Source of the DNA: Pseudomonadota bacterium
GTDB lineage: Bacteria > Pseudomonadota > Gammaproteobacteria > Burkholderiales > Ferrovaceae
Assembly (NCBI GenBank): GCA_021796835.1
Contig: JAKABO010000019.1
Span: 1-37,963, forward strand
Length of the DNA stretch: 37,963 nt
Direction: 5' to 3'
Position numbers and translations under genes: made by a program. The notes beneath the pieces were generated by a model. The model was not told the origin of the DNA and did not search any database. It saw only the letters and a program-made list of their open reading frames with translations. This document shows, piece by piece, positions 1 to 10,494 of the stretch. Numbering within the stretch: position 1 is the stretch's first letter; each line of letters begins with the position of its first letter.

Positions 1-1446
1 CGTCTGATGCTCATCGAAGTCTTCGAGGCCATCGTCATTCTGTCCCTGTTGCTGGGCTTGGGCAAAAAATGGCTGGGACTCTGGTTCCACTGGATTGCCC
101 GTCAAAAATCCTCGGAACTGTTTCTGCTCAATGTCCTGTGGGTCATTTTGCTGTTGGCCTGGATCACCCAGAAGGCCGGATTGTCGCTGGCGCTGGGCGC
201 TTTCGTGTCCGGCGTGTTACTGGCTGAAACCGATTACCGCTATCAGGTGGAAGATTACATCAAACCCTTTCGCGATGTGTTGCTCGGTCTTTTCTTCATC
301 ACCATCGGAACGCTACTGGACCTGAATGTCGTGGTCCACCACCTGCCCGCCGTATTGCTGACCCTGGTCCTCCTGCTGGGACTCAAGTTGCTGACGGTGT
401 ACGGACCCGCGCGCGCGCTGGGCGAGCAGGATTCGATTGCCCTGCGTACCGCCCTGGCCATGGCTCCGGCCGGTGAATTCGGGTTCGTGCTGCTGGCCCA
501 GGCCGAAGGGCTTCATCTGGTCCCTGCCACTCCGCTTCAGATCGTTCTGGCAGCCATGCTCATCAGCATGATCCTGGCCCCGTTCATTCTGCTCACGAGC
601 GATCGTATCGTCCTCTTCGTCTGCAAGAATGAATGGGCCCTGCGTTCCGTCGCCCTCCATGAATTGTCCCGTCGAAGTTATGGGAAGCAACGTCATGTCA
701 TCGTTTGCGGATACGGCCGGAGCGGTCAAAATCTGGCCCGTTTCCTGGAACAGGAGGGGGTCTCCGTCCTTGCCCTGGACCGCGACCCGCAACGGGTCCG
801 GCTGGCCTCGGAAGCGGGCGACGAGGTCGTGTTTGGCGATGCGGGACGACAGGAAGTCCTGATTGCCGCCGGCATCCAGCGCGCCTCGGCACTCATCGTC
901 AGTTTCTCCGATACGGCGTTGTCTCTCGCCATCATTGCGCTGGTCCGGGAGTTGAAGCCGGCGCTTCCGGTCATCGTCCGTACCCGTGATGACAGCGATC
1001 TGGATCGCCTGAAAGAGGCGGGGGCTGCCGAAGTCGTTCCGGAAATCCTGGAGGGATCCCTCATGCTGGCCAGTCATGCCCTGCTCGAACTGGGCATACC
1101 CCTGTCACGGGTCCTGAAACGAATCCGTCAAGTCCGTGCCGAACGCTATCAGTTGATGCGCGGGTTTTTTCGTGGGTTGACCGACGAATCCAGCGAGAAC
1201 GCCAACCCCGACCAACTTCGCCTGCAAACGCTGACCCTGCTGGAAAACAGCCTTGCCCGGGGGATGCAACTGCGTGACCTGCCTCTTCATCAGTGGGGGG
1301 TGGAAATCACTGCCCTGCGCCGGCGTGGATTGCGGGGGTTCCAACCCGAAGGAGAGACCCGCCTCGAAAGCGGGGATATCCTGATCCTGCTCGGCCGTCC
1401 GGAGGCGCTGGCCCAGGCCGAAGCCTGGCTCATTCAGGGAAAGTGA
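1..1446 (+). CDS. Kef-type monovalent cation:proton antiporter, 3' part (5' end outside window)
   Basis: Membrane antiporter of the CPA2 family, expected to exchange K+ (or Na+) for H+ across the inner membrane. The reading frame is open from base 1, so the start lies upstream. About 480 residues are visible, against roughly 560-660 for the family. The first ~200 residues are hydrophobic helices, including the family-typical stretch around GAFVSGVLLAETDYR and a segment around FFITIGTLLDL. From about base 691 a cytosolic RCK/TrkA-N domain follows, with a Rossmann GxGxxG (CGYGRSG). The end (about bases 1220-1440) resembles a TrkA-C ligand-binding domain. The RCK plus TrkA-C layout resembles YbaL/KefB-type proteins. 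No ancillary kefF/kefG subunit gene is visible downstream. The stop is 3 bp before the recG start, suggesting cotranscription. The ion specificity cannot be read from sequence. Confidence 0.88.
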   Translation, partial: RLMLIEVFEAIVILSLLLGLGKKWLGLWFHWIARQKSSELFLLNVLWVILLLAWITQKAGLSLALGAFVSGVLLAETDYRYQVEDYIKPFRDVLLGLFFITIGTLLDLNVVVHHLPAVLLTLVLLLGLKLLTVYGPARALGEQDSIALRTALAMAPAGEFGFVLLAQAEGLHLVPATPLQIVLAAMLISMILAPFILLTSDRIVLFVCKNEWALRSVALHELSRRSYGKQRHVIVCGYGRSGQNLARFLEQEGVSVLALDRDPQRVRLASEAGDEVVFGDAGRQEVLIAAGIQRASALIVSFSDTALSLAIIALVRELKPALPVIVRTRDDSDLDRLKEAGAAEVVPEILEGSLMLASHALLELGIPLSRVLKRIRQVRAERYQLMRGFFRGLTDESSENANPDQLRLQTLTLLENSLARGMQLRDLPLHQWGVEITALRRRGLRGFQPEGETRLESGDILILLGRPEALAQAEAWLIQGK

Positions 1447-1449
1447 GCC

Positions 1450-3495
1450 GTGCCCCTGCCGCCCACCGTACCCCTGAGCGCCCTGGATTTCACCCCGCGC
1501 CTCTGCCAACTGCTCCACACCCTGGGACTGCACAGCGGATTCGATTTGTTGCTGCATCTTCCCCTGCGCTACGAAGATGAACGGCATCCCGGTTCCGTCG
1601 CGGCCCTGACGCCAGGGCAAAGCGCCTGCCTCATCGTTCAGGTGGTTCGTCACGAAATTCGCCAGGGTCCCCGCCGCACCCTGACCGTCCAGGTCAGGGA
1701 TGAAACTGGCCTGCTCGAATTGCGCTTCCTCCATTTCCATCCCGGCCAACTGCGCCTGTTCGCCCCGGGCAACCGGTTGCGCCTCTTTGGTGAAGCGCGC
1801 CAGGGCTACCAGAGACTGGAAATGATCCACCCCCGTTGCCAACCATTCAAGGAAAACAGTCCCCTTCCGGCCACCTTGACCCCCGTTTACCCCACCTGTG
1901 CCGGCCTGTCCCAGAGTGCCCTGCGGCGCGCCCTGTCACGGGCGCTGACGCAACTCGACCTGAGCGACACCTGGGACCCCTCCTGGCGTGATTCCCTGGG
2001 GTTACCCGACCTGGCCACGACCCTGAAGATCCTGCATGGCCCCACCGATACGTCCCAACTGGTCCCCGCCCTGTGGCAGCGTCTCAAATTCGATGAACTG
2101 CTGGCCCAGCAGTTGTCCATGCATTTCCACCGCCGGCATCGCAGCGAAACCCTGGCCCAGGCCTACCCCGCCCAGGGAAAACTTTCCCGATCTTTTGAAC
2201 GATCCCTCCCGTTTCCGCTCACTGCCGCCCAACGCCGGGTCGTGGAGGAAATTCGTCGGGATCTGGCGCAAGAACGCCCCATGCATCGGCTGTTGCAGGG
2301 AGACGTTGGCTGTGGCAAAACCATTGTCGCCGCTCTGGCTGCCGTTCAATGCATCGAAGGAGGAGGGCAGGTGGCCCTGATGGCGCCCACCGAATTACTG
2401 GCCCAGCAGCATCATGCAAAACTCTGCGACCTGCTCGCTTCCCAGGGAGTGCCTGTCGAATTGCTGACGGGACAACTCGGGAGTCAGGCTCAGCGTCACC
2501 TGCACCAACGCATCGCCAATGGAGAAATTGGCCTGGTCATCGGTACCCATGCGCTGATTCAGGAACGGGTGTCCTTCAGGAATCTGGGGCTGATCATCAT
2601 CGATGAGCAACATCGCTTTGGCGTCGCCCAGCGTCTCTCGCTCCACCAGAAAGGAGGAGAATCCGGTCGGATCCAGCCCCATCAACTCATGATGAGCGCC
2701 ACGCCCATCCCCCGCAGTTTGAGCATGAGTTACTATGCCGACCTCGATGTCTCCGTGATCGATGAATTGCCCCCCGGACGCCAGGGCATCACCACCAAAC
2801 TGGTTTCTGCTGCCCGCCGGAACGAGGTCATCGAACGCATTCGTTCGGCCTGTCGCCAGGGTCAACAGGCCTACTGGGTGTGCCCTTTGATCGAAGAATC
2901 GGAATTTCTCGACCTGCAAAACGCCCAGGACACTTTTCAGGCCCTCACCGCCGATGCGCCGGATTTGCGCTGCGAATTGCTTCATGGCAGACTTGCCGGA
3001 GCAGAGAAACAGGCCATCATGAATCGGTTCCAGAAAGGAGAACTTCAATTGCTGGTCGCCACCAGCGTCATCGAGGTGGGGGTGGATGTGCCGAATGCGA
3101 CACTGATGGTGATCGAACATGCGGAACGAATGGGGCTGGCCCAACTCCATCAGATGCGCGGACGGGTAGGACGGGGCACAGGTCCCGGCGTTTGCCTGCT
3201 CCTCTATCGGCCCCCTCTGTCCGAATTGGCGCGTCAACGTCTGAAAGTGATTTACGAACACACCGACGGGTTTGAAATCGCCCGCCAGGACCTCCTGCTC
3301 CGTGGCCCCGGCGATTACCTGGGTTCCCGTCAAAGTGGCATGGCTCTGCTGCGCTTTGCAGACCCCGTGCAGGATGATGACCTGCTGACCCTGGCGCGTC
3401 GGTACGCGGCCACCTGGATCGTCGAGTCCCCTGTAAAATCCCGCCATCATGCTTCGTGCTGGCTGGGCACACGTCAACCCTATCTGAATACTTGA
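1450..3495 (+). CDS. recG: ATP-dependent DNA helicase RecG
   Basis: Superfamily 2 helicase that remodels stalled replication forks and branched recombination intermediates; cytosolic. At 681 residues it is close to the E. coli length (693). The N-terminal wedge/OB-fold region runs to about residue 150. Helicase motif I is GDVGCGKT at 284-291, and the Walker B box is the RecG-type DEQH at 385-388, followed by RFG. The C-terminal half carries LLHGRL, ATSVIEVGVDVPNA and the arginine-finger region QMRGRVGRG. The start is GTG at 1450, 3 bp after the antiporter stop. It has no strong Shine-Dalgarno, but it aligns with the family N-terminus (PLSAL...DLLLHLPLRYED). The last ~30 residues diverge somewhat from relatives but keep the terminal WLG..YL pattern. 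Next comes ubiA after 6 bp; the chorismate lyase gene ubiC that sits here in some relatives is absent. Confidence 0.96.
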   Translation: MPLPPTVPLSALDFTPRLCQLLHTLGLHSGFDLLLHLPLRYEDERHPGSVAALTPGQSACLIVQVVRHEIRQGPRRTLTVQVRDETGLLELRFLHFHPGQLRLFAPGNRLRLFGEARQGYQRLEMIHPRCQPFKENSPLPATLTPVYPTCAGLSQSALRRALSRALTQLDLSDTWDPSWRDSLGLPDLATTLKILHGPTDTSQLVPALWQRLKFDELLAQQLSMHFHRRHRSETLAQAYPAQGKLSRSFERSLPFPLTAAQRRVVEEIRRDLAQERPMHRLLQGDVGCGKTIVAALAAVQCIEGGGQVALMAPTELLAQQHHAKLCDLLASQGVPVELLTGQLGSQAQRHLHQRIANGEIGLVIGTHALIQERVSFRNLGLIIIDEQHRFGVAQRLSLHQKGGESGRIQPHQLMMSATPIPRSLSMSYYADLDVSVIDELPPGRQGITTKLVSAARRNEVIERIRSACRQGQQAYWVCPLIEESEFLDLQNAQDTFQALTADAPDLRCELLHGRLAGAEKQAIMNRFQKGELQLLVATSVIEVGVDVPNATLMVIEHAERMGLAQLHQMRGRVGRGTGPGVCLLLYRPPLSELARQRLKVIYEHTDGFEIARQDLLLRGPGDYLGSRQSGMALLRFADPVQDDDLLTLARRYAATWIVESPVKSRHHASCWLGTRQPYLNT

Positions 3496-3501
3496 ACGCA
3501 C

Positions 3502-4353
3502 ATGAACTGGAATGCGTGGTGGCGCCTGACCCGGATGGATAAGCCCATCGGCACCCTGCTGTTGCTGTGGCCCACACTCTGGGCCCTGTGGCTGGCCAGC
3601 CAGGGGCATCCCTCCCTGTCCAATCTGATCGTCTTCTCGCTCGGTACCCTGCTGATGCGCTCAGCTGGCTGTGTCATGAATGACATTGCAGACCGCAAGG
3701 TGGACCCCCACGTTGCCCGGACCCGCCAGCGTCCCCTGGCCCGAGGAGAGGTCAGTGTCAAGGAGGCCGTCGTACTGGCGCTCCTCCTGAGCCTGGGTGC
3801 CTTCGCTCTGGTTCTGACCCGCAATACGCTGACCTTGATGCTTTCCCTGCCCGCCCTTTTTCTCGCCGCCAGTTACCCCCTGACCAAACGATTTTTTCCG
3901 CTCCCCCAGGCCTATCTGGGTATTGCCTTTGGTTTTGGCATTCCCATGGCTTTTGCGGCCGAACTCGGTCAGGTACCCGGTTCTGCCTGGATACTGATGC
4001 TGGCCAACCTCTGCTGGACTCTGGCCTACGACACCGAATATGCCATGGTGGATCGGGAGGATGACCGCCCCCTCGGCATTCATTCCACGGCACTCCTCTT
4101 CGGCCACCGGGACGTAGCCCTGATCATGATGTTCTACGGACTTTGCCTGCTCCTGCTGGGCGGGATTGGCTGGCACTTTCATCTGGGCGTGCCCTACTAT
4201 GGGGGACTGTGCATCGCTGCCGGGGTGGCCGGCTTTCACTACACCCTGATCCGTACCCGCGCACGCGACCAGTGTCTGCGCGCCTTTCTGCACAATACCT
4301 GGTTCGGAGCCACCATCTTTGGGGGAATCTTCCTGTCCTACGCCCTGCGGTAG
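3502..4353 (+). CDS. ubiA: 4-hydroxybenzoate polyprenyltransferase
   Basis: Integral membrane prenyltransferase that attaches the polyprenyl chain to 4-hydroxybenzoate in ubiquinone synthesis; inner membrane. It has 283 residues, typical of UbiA (E. coli 290). The first Asp-rich motif starts at N60 (NDIADRKVDPHVARTRQRPL) and the second at Y176 (YDTEYAMVDREDD); both bind Mg2+-diphosphate. Many hydrophobic helices lie between and after them. The N-terminus WWRLTRMDKPIGTLLLLWPT is diagnostic for UbiA rather than other prenyltransferases. The ATG lies 6 bp after recG and has no evident Shine-Dalgarno, so translation may depend on recG readthrough. The gene is convergent with the outer-membrane gene at 4399, and I see no clear terminator in the 45 bp between them. 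Confidence 0.95.
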   Translation: MNWNAWWRLTRMDKPIGTLLLLWPTLWALWLASQGHPSLSNLIVFSLGTLLMRSAGCVMNDIADRKVDPHVARTRQRPLARGEVSVKEAVVLALLLSLGAFALVLTRNTLTLMLSLPALFLAASYPLTKRFFPLPQAYLGIAFGFGIPMAFAAELGQVPGSAWILMLANLCWTLAYDTEYAMVDREDDRPLGIHSTALLFGHRDVALIMMFYGLCLLLLGGIGWHFHLGVPYYGGLCIAAGVAGFHYTLIRTRARDQCLRAFLHNTWFGATIFGGIFLSYALR

Positions 4354-4398
4354 GAACAACGGCGCCCCGCTCCTCTCCAGCGTCCGAGGGACTTTGCT

Positions 4399-4899
4399 TC
4401 AAAATCCGTAACGCAGCCCCAGCGACAACAAATCGATGTTGGAATTTCCATTGATCCGGTTGTAATTCAACTGGTAATGGTCCCAGCCCCCCTGAAAACG
4501 CAAACGCTGACTGAGATCGTAATGCATCCCCAGGCCCGTCATGTTGTAAGGCAAGGCATCGTACAGTCCCACCGTCGACGTATTGGCAGTCCCCCCCGAC
4601 CCCTGATTGCGGATGGTGGCCAGACTGCCCGTCAGGGCCAGACGGTCCCCCAGGGGCAGGATTCCCGTACCGCCCAGAACCCAACTGCGGGAGAGCCCGG
4701 AAATCTCGGAGCCCCCCAATCCCTCGCTGCGCATATGACTGGACAGCGCGCTCCCTTCCGGGGCCAGTTCCGTATTCCATTGCACCGAAAAGGGCAGGGC
4801 GCTGATCCCGGAGAACCAGCCACCGCTGGCCCCCTCCTGAGCCAGTGCCGCCTGCATCATGAGGAGGAGCATACCCACTCCCTGCATACTCTTTTTCAT
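4399..4899 (-). CDS. small outer-membrane beta-barrel protein, unrecognised subfamily
   Basis: A 166-residue exported protein. Residues 1-20 form a signal peptide (MKKSMQGVGMLLLMMQAALA, then QEG). The remainder has alternating polar/aromatic strand-like segments rich in Gly, Ser and Asn and no hydrophobic helices. It ends in Phe after LSLGLRYGF, the usual beta-barrel assembly signal. The size and late YxxxLSLGLRYGF pattern suggest an eight-stranded barrel of the OmpA/OmpW type, but no specific family motif is visible. Translation starts after GGGGGA, which lies inside a 20-bp tandem repeat. The gene lies 57 bp downstream of dacB on the same strand, so it may be cotranscribed with it or have its own promoter. 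Function unknown. Confidence 0.75.
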   Translation of the reverse strand: MKKSMQGVGMLLLMMQAALAQEGASGGWFSGISALPFSVQWNTELAPEGSALSSHMRSEGLGGSEISGLSRSWVLGGTGILPLGDRLALTGSLATIRNQGSGGTANTSTVGLYDALPYNMTGLGMHYDLSQRLRFQGGWDHYQLNYNRINGNSNIDLLSLGLRYGF

Positions 4900-4939
4900 G
4901 ACGATTTCCCCCAGTGACAGACGCCACCCCCCAGTGACA
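4900..4939 (-). repeat. 20-bp tandem repeat carrying the Shine-Dalgarno
   Basis: Read on the minus strand, two adjacent 20-mers share their first 12 bases (TGTCACTGGGGG) and last 4 (CGTC), differing only in the middle four (GTGG versus AAAT); 16 of 20 positions match. The second unit ends at the ATG of the outer-membrane gene and provides its GGGGGA ribosome-binding site. The first unit places a similar G-run 20 nt further upstream. Confidence 0.8.
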
Positions 4940-4956
4940 CTTCTACACCTTCCATG

Positions 4957-6507
4957 TTAGCGCAAGGGATTTGGTGCAGGCAAGACCGTCGCATCCGGAG
5001 GGACGCCGGACTGTGGTATTTTTGACTCATGATAAACCCATCGGAGCAAAGCTTCCTGAGCCACTTCCGTACCCCCGGCACCCGTTCCGTTCGCCAGAAA
5101 GACCACCACCACCCAGTGGTTTTGCGCATCCAGACCATAACCCGCCAGGGCCTTCACACCCTCCAACGTACCACTCTTCAGATGAAAACGACCGCGCAGT
5201 TGAGGATCTTCAAAAGAATGGCGCAATGTTCCATCCACGTTCACGAGCGGCAGGGTGGCCATGAATTCATTCCCATAAAGACTCTTCTCCTGCATCCAGA
5301 GCAACAGGCGCGCCAGGTGTTCCGCAGAAATACGCGCCTTGCGCGATAACCCGGCACCATTCTCCAGCACCAACTCAGGAAAAACCAGCCCCCGTTCCGC
5401 CAGAATCCGGAGGACTTTGGCCTGACCAGCCGACTCCGTTGCCGCGCTGGCAGCATCCGGGCCGTCCGTCGCCAGATCGAGCAACAAGGTTCGTGCCAGT
5501 ACGTTATTGCTGTTCTTGTTCATTTGCAGAAGCAACTCGATCAGGGCTGGAGATTCACTGGATGCCAGCACGGGCCAGTCCCTGGGCACGGGACCCTGGC
5601 TCAGGGTCCCCGTGAATGTTCCTCCCAACTCATGCCACAGGGTCCGCAAGGAAGAATCGAGATAGGCGGCATTGGTCAGCAGGGAAAAACCCATGAGTTG
5701 GACACCGCAAGCCTGCGGCATGGTCCCCGTCAACTCCAGAATCGCACCATCATCCAGATGGCGGTCAGGATGGGAGATCGTCGCCTGTCCCGGAAATTTG
5801 GCGCGAATGGCATAGCGCAAACCTGAGCGCCACAGGGCCGGACAGGGTCCGTCAACGGTGCGGGTCCGGTTGCGCAGTTCGATCCGGGAAAAAGGAAATT
5901 CCGGCCAGATCTGGAGCGGTTCACCGACCCTCTCTCCGGGACGGATGAACCACCATTGAGTCTGCTGCCCCACCTGCAAGGCATGGGGTATGACATTGTA
6001 GGCCCGAAAGCCTTCCTGGTCGAACGTGTCAGGGGAGGATGCCGATGGGGCAAACCCTTCCTGATCGAAACGAATCGGTCCCGACAGTTGGTGAATCCCC
6101 TGCTGGTACACCTGACGCCAGAGTTCCTGCCATCGTTCCAGCGTCAACCCCGGATCGCCCACCCCGATGACTCCGAAAGGACCCTGTCCCCTCTGTGCCT
6201 CCAGACGAGGCACGCGAACTTCCGTGCGCCATGTTTTGGCAGGACCCCAATTTTCCAGGGCCGCCAGGGTCGTCACCAATTTCATGACAGAAGCCGGATT
6301 GCGCGGTGTCTGGGCCTCCCAGGCCAGGCGCGGTTGAGGTTCATGGACCCCCCAGACCACGACAGAAACCTCCGAAGCCGGGACATTGGCCTGGGCCAGC
6401 GCCTGACGCAAGGTCTGTGGAAGTTCCTGCGAAACCGAAGGAGGAGGCCCGGGGTCGGCGCAGGCCAGTCCCCCCCAGGCCAAAAGCCACATGCCCCCGA
6501 CAATCAT
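4957..6507 (-). CDS. dacB: D-alanyl-D-alanine carboxypeptidase/endopeptidase PBP4
   Basis: Periplasmic class C penicillin-binding protein (peptidase S13) that trims the terminal D-Ala and cleaves D-Ala-mDAP cross-links in peptidoglycan. From the ATG at 6507 it has 516 residues and starts with a signal peptide (MIVGGMWLLAWGGLACA, then DPG). The three active-site motifs are present in order: SxxK as SVMK in NPASVMKLVTTLAAL, SxN as SNN in NKNSNNVLARTL, and KTG replaced by KSG in LKSGTLEGVKALAGY; KSG is a common, functional variant. The frame stays open to 6624, but the longer N-terminus would precede the signal peptide and run into the groES promoter, so I place the start at 6507. The gene is divergent from groES and followed by a small outer-membrane gene. 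Confidence 0.94.
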   Translation of the reverse strand: MIVGGMWLLAWGGLACADPGPPPSVSQELPQTLRQALAQANVPASEVSVVVWGVHEPQPRLAWEAQTPRNPASVMKLVTTLAALENWGPAKTWRTEVRVPRLEAQRGQGPFGVIGVGDPGLTLERWQELWRQVYQQGIHQLSGPIRFDQEGFAPSASSPDTFDQEGFRAYNVIPHALQVGQQTQWWFIRPGERVGEPLQIWPEFPFSRIELRNRTRTVDGPCPALWRSGLRYAIRAKFPGQATISHPDRHLDDGAILELTGTMPQACGVQLMGFSLLTNAAYLDSSLRTLWHELGGTFTGTLSQGPVPRDWPVLASSESPALIELLLQMNKNSNNVLARTLLLDLATDGPDAASAATESAGQAKVLRILAERGLVFPELVLENGAGLSRKARISAEHLARLLLWMQEKSLYGNEFMATLPLVNVDGTLRHSFEDPQLRGRFHLKSGTLEGVKALAGYGLDAQNHWVVVVFLANGTGAGGTEVAQEALLRWVYHESKIPQSGVPPDATVLPAPNPLR

Positions 6508-6599
6508 GCTGAATTTGGTTATAATTTCTTTTTTACTCAATTGGATATAAAAATCTTCCGAAGACCTCGGGATTTTGGGCGGTTTTTTATACCATTCCC

Positions 6600-6629
6600 C
6601 TTGAAAACCTCCCAAGACGCCCATACACT
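6600..6629 (+). promoter_or_regulatory. groESL promoter (sigma-70 and sigma-32-like elements superimposed)
   Basis: TTGAAA at 6601-6606 and TACACT at 6624-6629 are separated by exactly 17 bp, a good sigma-70 promoter. The same bases also read CTTGAAA (6600-6606), 13 bp, CCCATAC (6620-6626), close to the heat-shock sigma-32 consensus. It lies immediately upstream of a CIRCE element. Confidence 0.75.
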
Positions 6630-6630
6630 G

Positions 6631-6657
6631 TTAGCACTCGCACTTGACGAGTGCTAA
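6631..6657. promoter_or_regulatory. CIRCE operator (HrcA binding site)
   Basis: A perfect inverted repeat, TTAGCACTC, 9-bp spacer, GAGTGCTAA, identical to the CIRCE consensus. It begins one base after the -10 hexamer and so covers the expected transcription start. HrcA bound here would repress groESL until heat stress. hrcA itself is not in the window. Confidence 0.97.
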
Positions 6658-6694
6658 TCCTGTCTCAATTTTCTCAACATTGGAGAATCGTCGT

Positions 6695-6985
6695 ATGAAA
6701 ATTCGTCCCCTGCATGATCGTGTGATTGTCAAACGCCTTGAAGAAGAACGCAAGACCGCCTCTGGCATCGTCATCCCGGATTCCGCTGCAGAAAAACCCG
6801 ATCAAGGTGAAATTTTGGCCGTGGGCAAAGGCAAGACTCTGGAAGATGGCACCTTGCGCGCCCTCGAACTCAAAGTGGGCGATCGAGTCCTGTTTGGGAA
6901 ATACTCTGGTCAGGCCGTCAAGGTAGACGGCGAGGAACTGCTGGTCATGCGTGAAGAAGATGTCATGGGTGTCGTCGAGGCCTGA
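6695..6985 (+). CDS. groES: co-chaperonin GroES
   Basis: A 96-residue co-chaperonin whose heptameric ring caps GroEL and encloses folding substrates; cytosolic. The N-terminus [18 protein letters not shown] is canonical, followed by the mobile-loop region [21 protein letters not shown]. The ATG at 6695 is chosen because it follows GGAG (6682-6685) by 9 bp and matches the family start. An in-frame ATG at 6644 lies inside the CIRCE element and would add 17 unrelated residues. First gene of a groES-groEL operon with 70 bp between the genes, under the CIRCE/heat-shock promoter. Confidence 0.98.
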   Translation: MKIRPLHDRVIVKRLEEERKTASGIVIPDSAAEKPDQGEILAVGKGKTLEDGTLRALELKVGDRVLFGKYSGQAVKVDGEELLVMREEDVMGVVEA

Positions 6986-7052
6986 GCCTCCCCATTTTCA
7001 ATCGAACCGGTTGGACCCACCGGGTCCGCCCCCGTTAAATTCAGGAGTCTAA

Positions 7053-8699
<1,647 letters not shown>

Positions 8700-8744
8700 T
8701 CTTCCTGTTGCTCTCTCCGGTGTCCTGCACCGGCGTGTTGTGCC

Positions 8745-8780
8745 AAACCCCCTTCAGACCTGGTCTGAAGGGGGTTTTTC
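8745..8780 (+). terminator. rho-independent terminator of groESL
   Basis: AACCCCCTTCAG and CTGAAGGGGGTT pair as a 12-bp stem around a short ACCTGGT loop, followed by a T run and TTC. It lies downstream of groEL and upstream of the argH promoter. Confidence 0.92.
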
Positions 8781-8813
8781 TTGTGTCGTGAAAAGCGCGA
8801 GGTCGGTCTGATT

Positions 8814-8819
8814 TATAAT
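8814..8819 (+). promoter_or_regulatory. probable -10 box for argH
   Basis: A perfect TATAAT 30 bp before the argH ATG, after the groESL terminator. No good -35 hexamer is present at 16-18 bp spacing, so the promoter is tentative. Confidence 0.45.
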
Positions 8820-8848
8820 GGGCGCATTACCTTCCGTTTGAGCATTCG

Positions 8849-10258
8849 ATGACCTCTTCTTCCCATACTCCGCCGCAAAAATCCTGGTCCGGACGTTTCA
8901 GTGCCCCTGTCGCTGAAACCGTCAAGCGTTACACGGCTTCGGTGCTTTTCGACAAACGCCTGGCGACCCATGATATCCAGGGCTCTCTGGCTCATGCCCA
9001 GATGTTGTATGAGGTCGGCATCCTGACGGAAAGCGATTTTTCTGCCATCCAGCGCGGTTTGACCGTCATCCGCCAGGAAGTGGAACAGGATCGTTTTCCC
9101 TGGACTCTGGATGACGAGGATGTTCACCTCAATATCGAAAAACGACTGACCCAACTGGTGGGAGACGCGGGCAAACGCCTCCATACCGGGCGCTCGCGCA
9201 ACGATCAGGTAGCCACCGACATCCGCCTCTATCTGCGTGCCGCCATCGACCAGCACCAGGCCCAACTGCGCGCCCTCCAATGTGCCCTGATCGCTCTGGC
9301 CGAACAGCATGTGGACACGCTCATGCCCGGGTTTACTCATTTGCAGGTGGCCCAACCCGTCTCCTTTGCCCATCATCTGCTGGCCTATGTGGAAATGCTG
9401 GGGCGGGATCGCCAACGTCTGACGGACTGCCGTCGACGAATCAACCAACTTCCCCTGGGTGCTGCGGCTCTGGCGGGAACCAGTTACCCCATCCGGCGCG
9501 AACGGGTGGCCGAGTTACTGGGATTCGAGGGACTCTGTCGCAATTCCCTGGATGCCGTTTCCGACCGTGACTTCGCCATCGAATATTGTGCTGCGGCTTC
9601 CCTGCTGATGGTCCACCTGTCCCGTCTGTCCGAGGAACTGATCCTGTGGATGAGCCCACGCTTCAATTTCGTCCGGATCGGTGATGCGTTCTGCACGGGT
9701 TCCTCGATCATGCCCCAGAAACGTAACCCGGATGTGCCTGAATTGGTGCGCGGCAAATCCGGACGCATCATAGGGCATCTCATGGGGTTGCTGGTCCTCA
9801 TGAAGGGGCAACCCCTGGCTTACAACAAGGATAATCAGGAGGACAAGGAGCCCCTCTTCGATACGGTGGAAACATTGTCTCAAACCCTGGTCATCTACAC
9901 CGAAATGATGGGCGATGTACAGGTCAATGCCGCTGCCTTGCGGCAGGCAGCGCTGGAAGGGTTTTCCACGGCCACCGATCTGGCGGATTATCTGGTCAAG
10001 AAAGGAATGCCCTTTCGGGATGCCCATGAAATCGTGGCACGTGCCGTACGGCATGCCGAAACCGAAGACTGTGACCTGGCAGAACTGCCCCTGTCCACGC
10101 TCCAGACCTTTTCTCCCATCATCGAATCCGATGTTCATGAGGTACTGACGTTGGAAGGGTCGGTGGCCAGTCGCAACATTCCTGGTGGAACGGCACCGAC
10201 CCAGGTTCGCGCCGCTCTTCAGGAGGCACACCAGCGCTGGGATCATGAGGGAGAGTAA
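8849..10258 (+). CDS. argH: argininosuccinate lyase
   Basis: Splits argininosuccinate into arginine and fumarate, the last step of arginine synthesis; cytosolic homotetramer of the fumarase/aspartase superfamily. It has 469 residues, normal for ArgH. The N-terminal WSGRFSAP and the middle [18 protein letters not shown] are characteristic. The catalytic loop [16 protein letters not shown] begins at residue 284. The start at 8849 fits the family (a short variable leader before KSWSGRF) but has only a weak Shine-Dalgarno. Its 3' end overlaps the lptM start by 14 bp. argF, argG and other arginine genes are not in the window. Confidence 0.98.
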   Translation: MTSSSHTPPQKSWSGRFSAPVAETVKRYTASVLFDKRLATHDIQGSLAHAQMLYEVGILTESDFSAIQRGLTVIRQEVEQDRFPWTLDDEDVHLNIEKRLTQLVGDAGKRLHTGRSRNDQVATDIRLYLRAAIDQHQAQLRALQCALIALAEQHVDTLMPGFTHLQVAQPVSFAHHLLAYVEMLGRDRQRLTDCRRRINQLPLGAAALAGTSYPIRRERVAELLGFEGLCRNSLDAVSDRDFAIEYCAAASLLMVHLSRLSEELILWMSPRFNFVRIGDAFCTGSSIMPQKRNPDVPELVRGKSGRIIGHLMGLLVLMKGQPLAYNKDNQEDKEPLFDTVETLSQTLVIYTEMMGDVQVNAAALRQAALEGFSTATDLADYLVKKGMPFRDAHEIVARAVRHAETEDCDLAELPLSTLQTFSPIIESDVHEVLTLEGSVASRNIPGGTAPTQVRAALQEAHQRWDHEGE

Positions 10259-10484
10259 CCGCCCCATCGTGCGTCCAGGATTCTGGACGGTGTGGAGTCT
10301 GCTTTGCCTGCCCTTGTGGGGGTGCGGACTCAAGGGGGGACTCTATCTGCCGCCCGGACAGACACCGGTTTCCGCCACCGTGCCCGCCCCCGCTCCGGAA
10401 CCCACAACCCCTTCGGGGACGGCGCCTGTTTCCGGAACGGCGCCCGCTCCTTCCCCCAATCCTGCGCCCCCAACCTCTCCCTGA
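10245..10484 (+). CDS. lptM: LPS-assembly lipoprotein LptM (YifL-like), with Pro/Ala-rich tail
   Basis: A 79-residue outer-membrane lipoprotein. After a basic start and hydrophobic segment ([14 protein letters not shown]) comes the lipobox LWGC. The following [11 protein letters not shown] is the LptM/YifL signature (usual form CGxKGxLYLP). In E. coli LptM stabilises the LPS translocon LptD/E and helps LptD disulfide maturation. The remaining ~45 residues are almost only Pro, Ala, Thr, Ser and Gly, with the imperfect repeats [14 protein letters not shown] and [14 protein letters not shown], so they are probably a flexible periplasmic tail. The ATG at 10245 overlaps argH by 14 bp in another frame. 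The position between argH and lysA matches the conserved location of this gene in betaproteobacteria. Confidence 0.85.
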   Translation: MRESNRPIVRPGFWTVWSLLCLPLWGCGLKGGLYLPPGQTPVSATVPAPAPEPTTPSGTAPVSGTAPAPSPNPAPPTSP

Positions 10485-10494
10485 CGAAAACGCC

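Noticed and set aside
3380-3495. Possible frameshift at the end of recG because the last ~30 residues look divergent
   Set aside because: The terminal WLG..YL pattern and total length still match RecG, so simple divergence is the better explanation.
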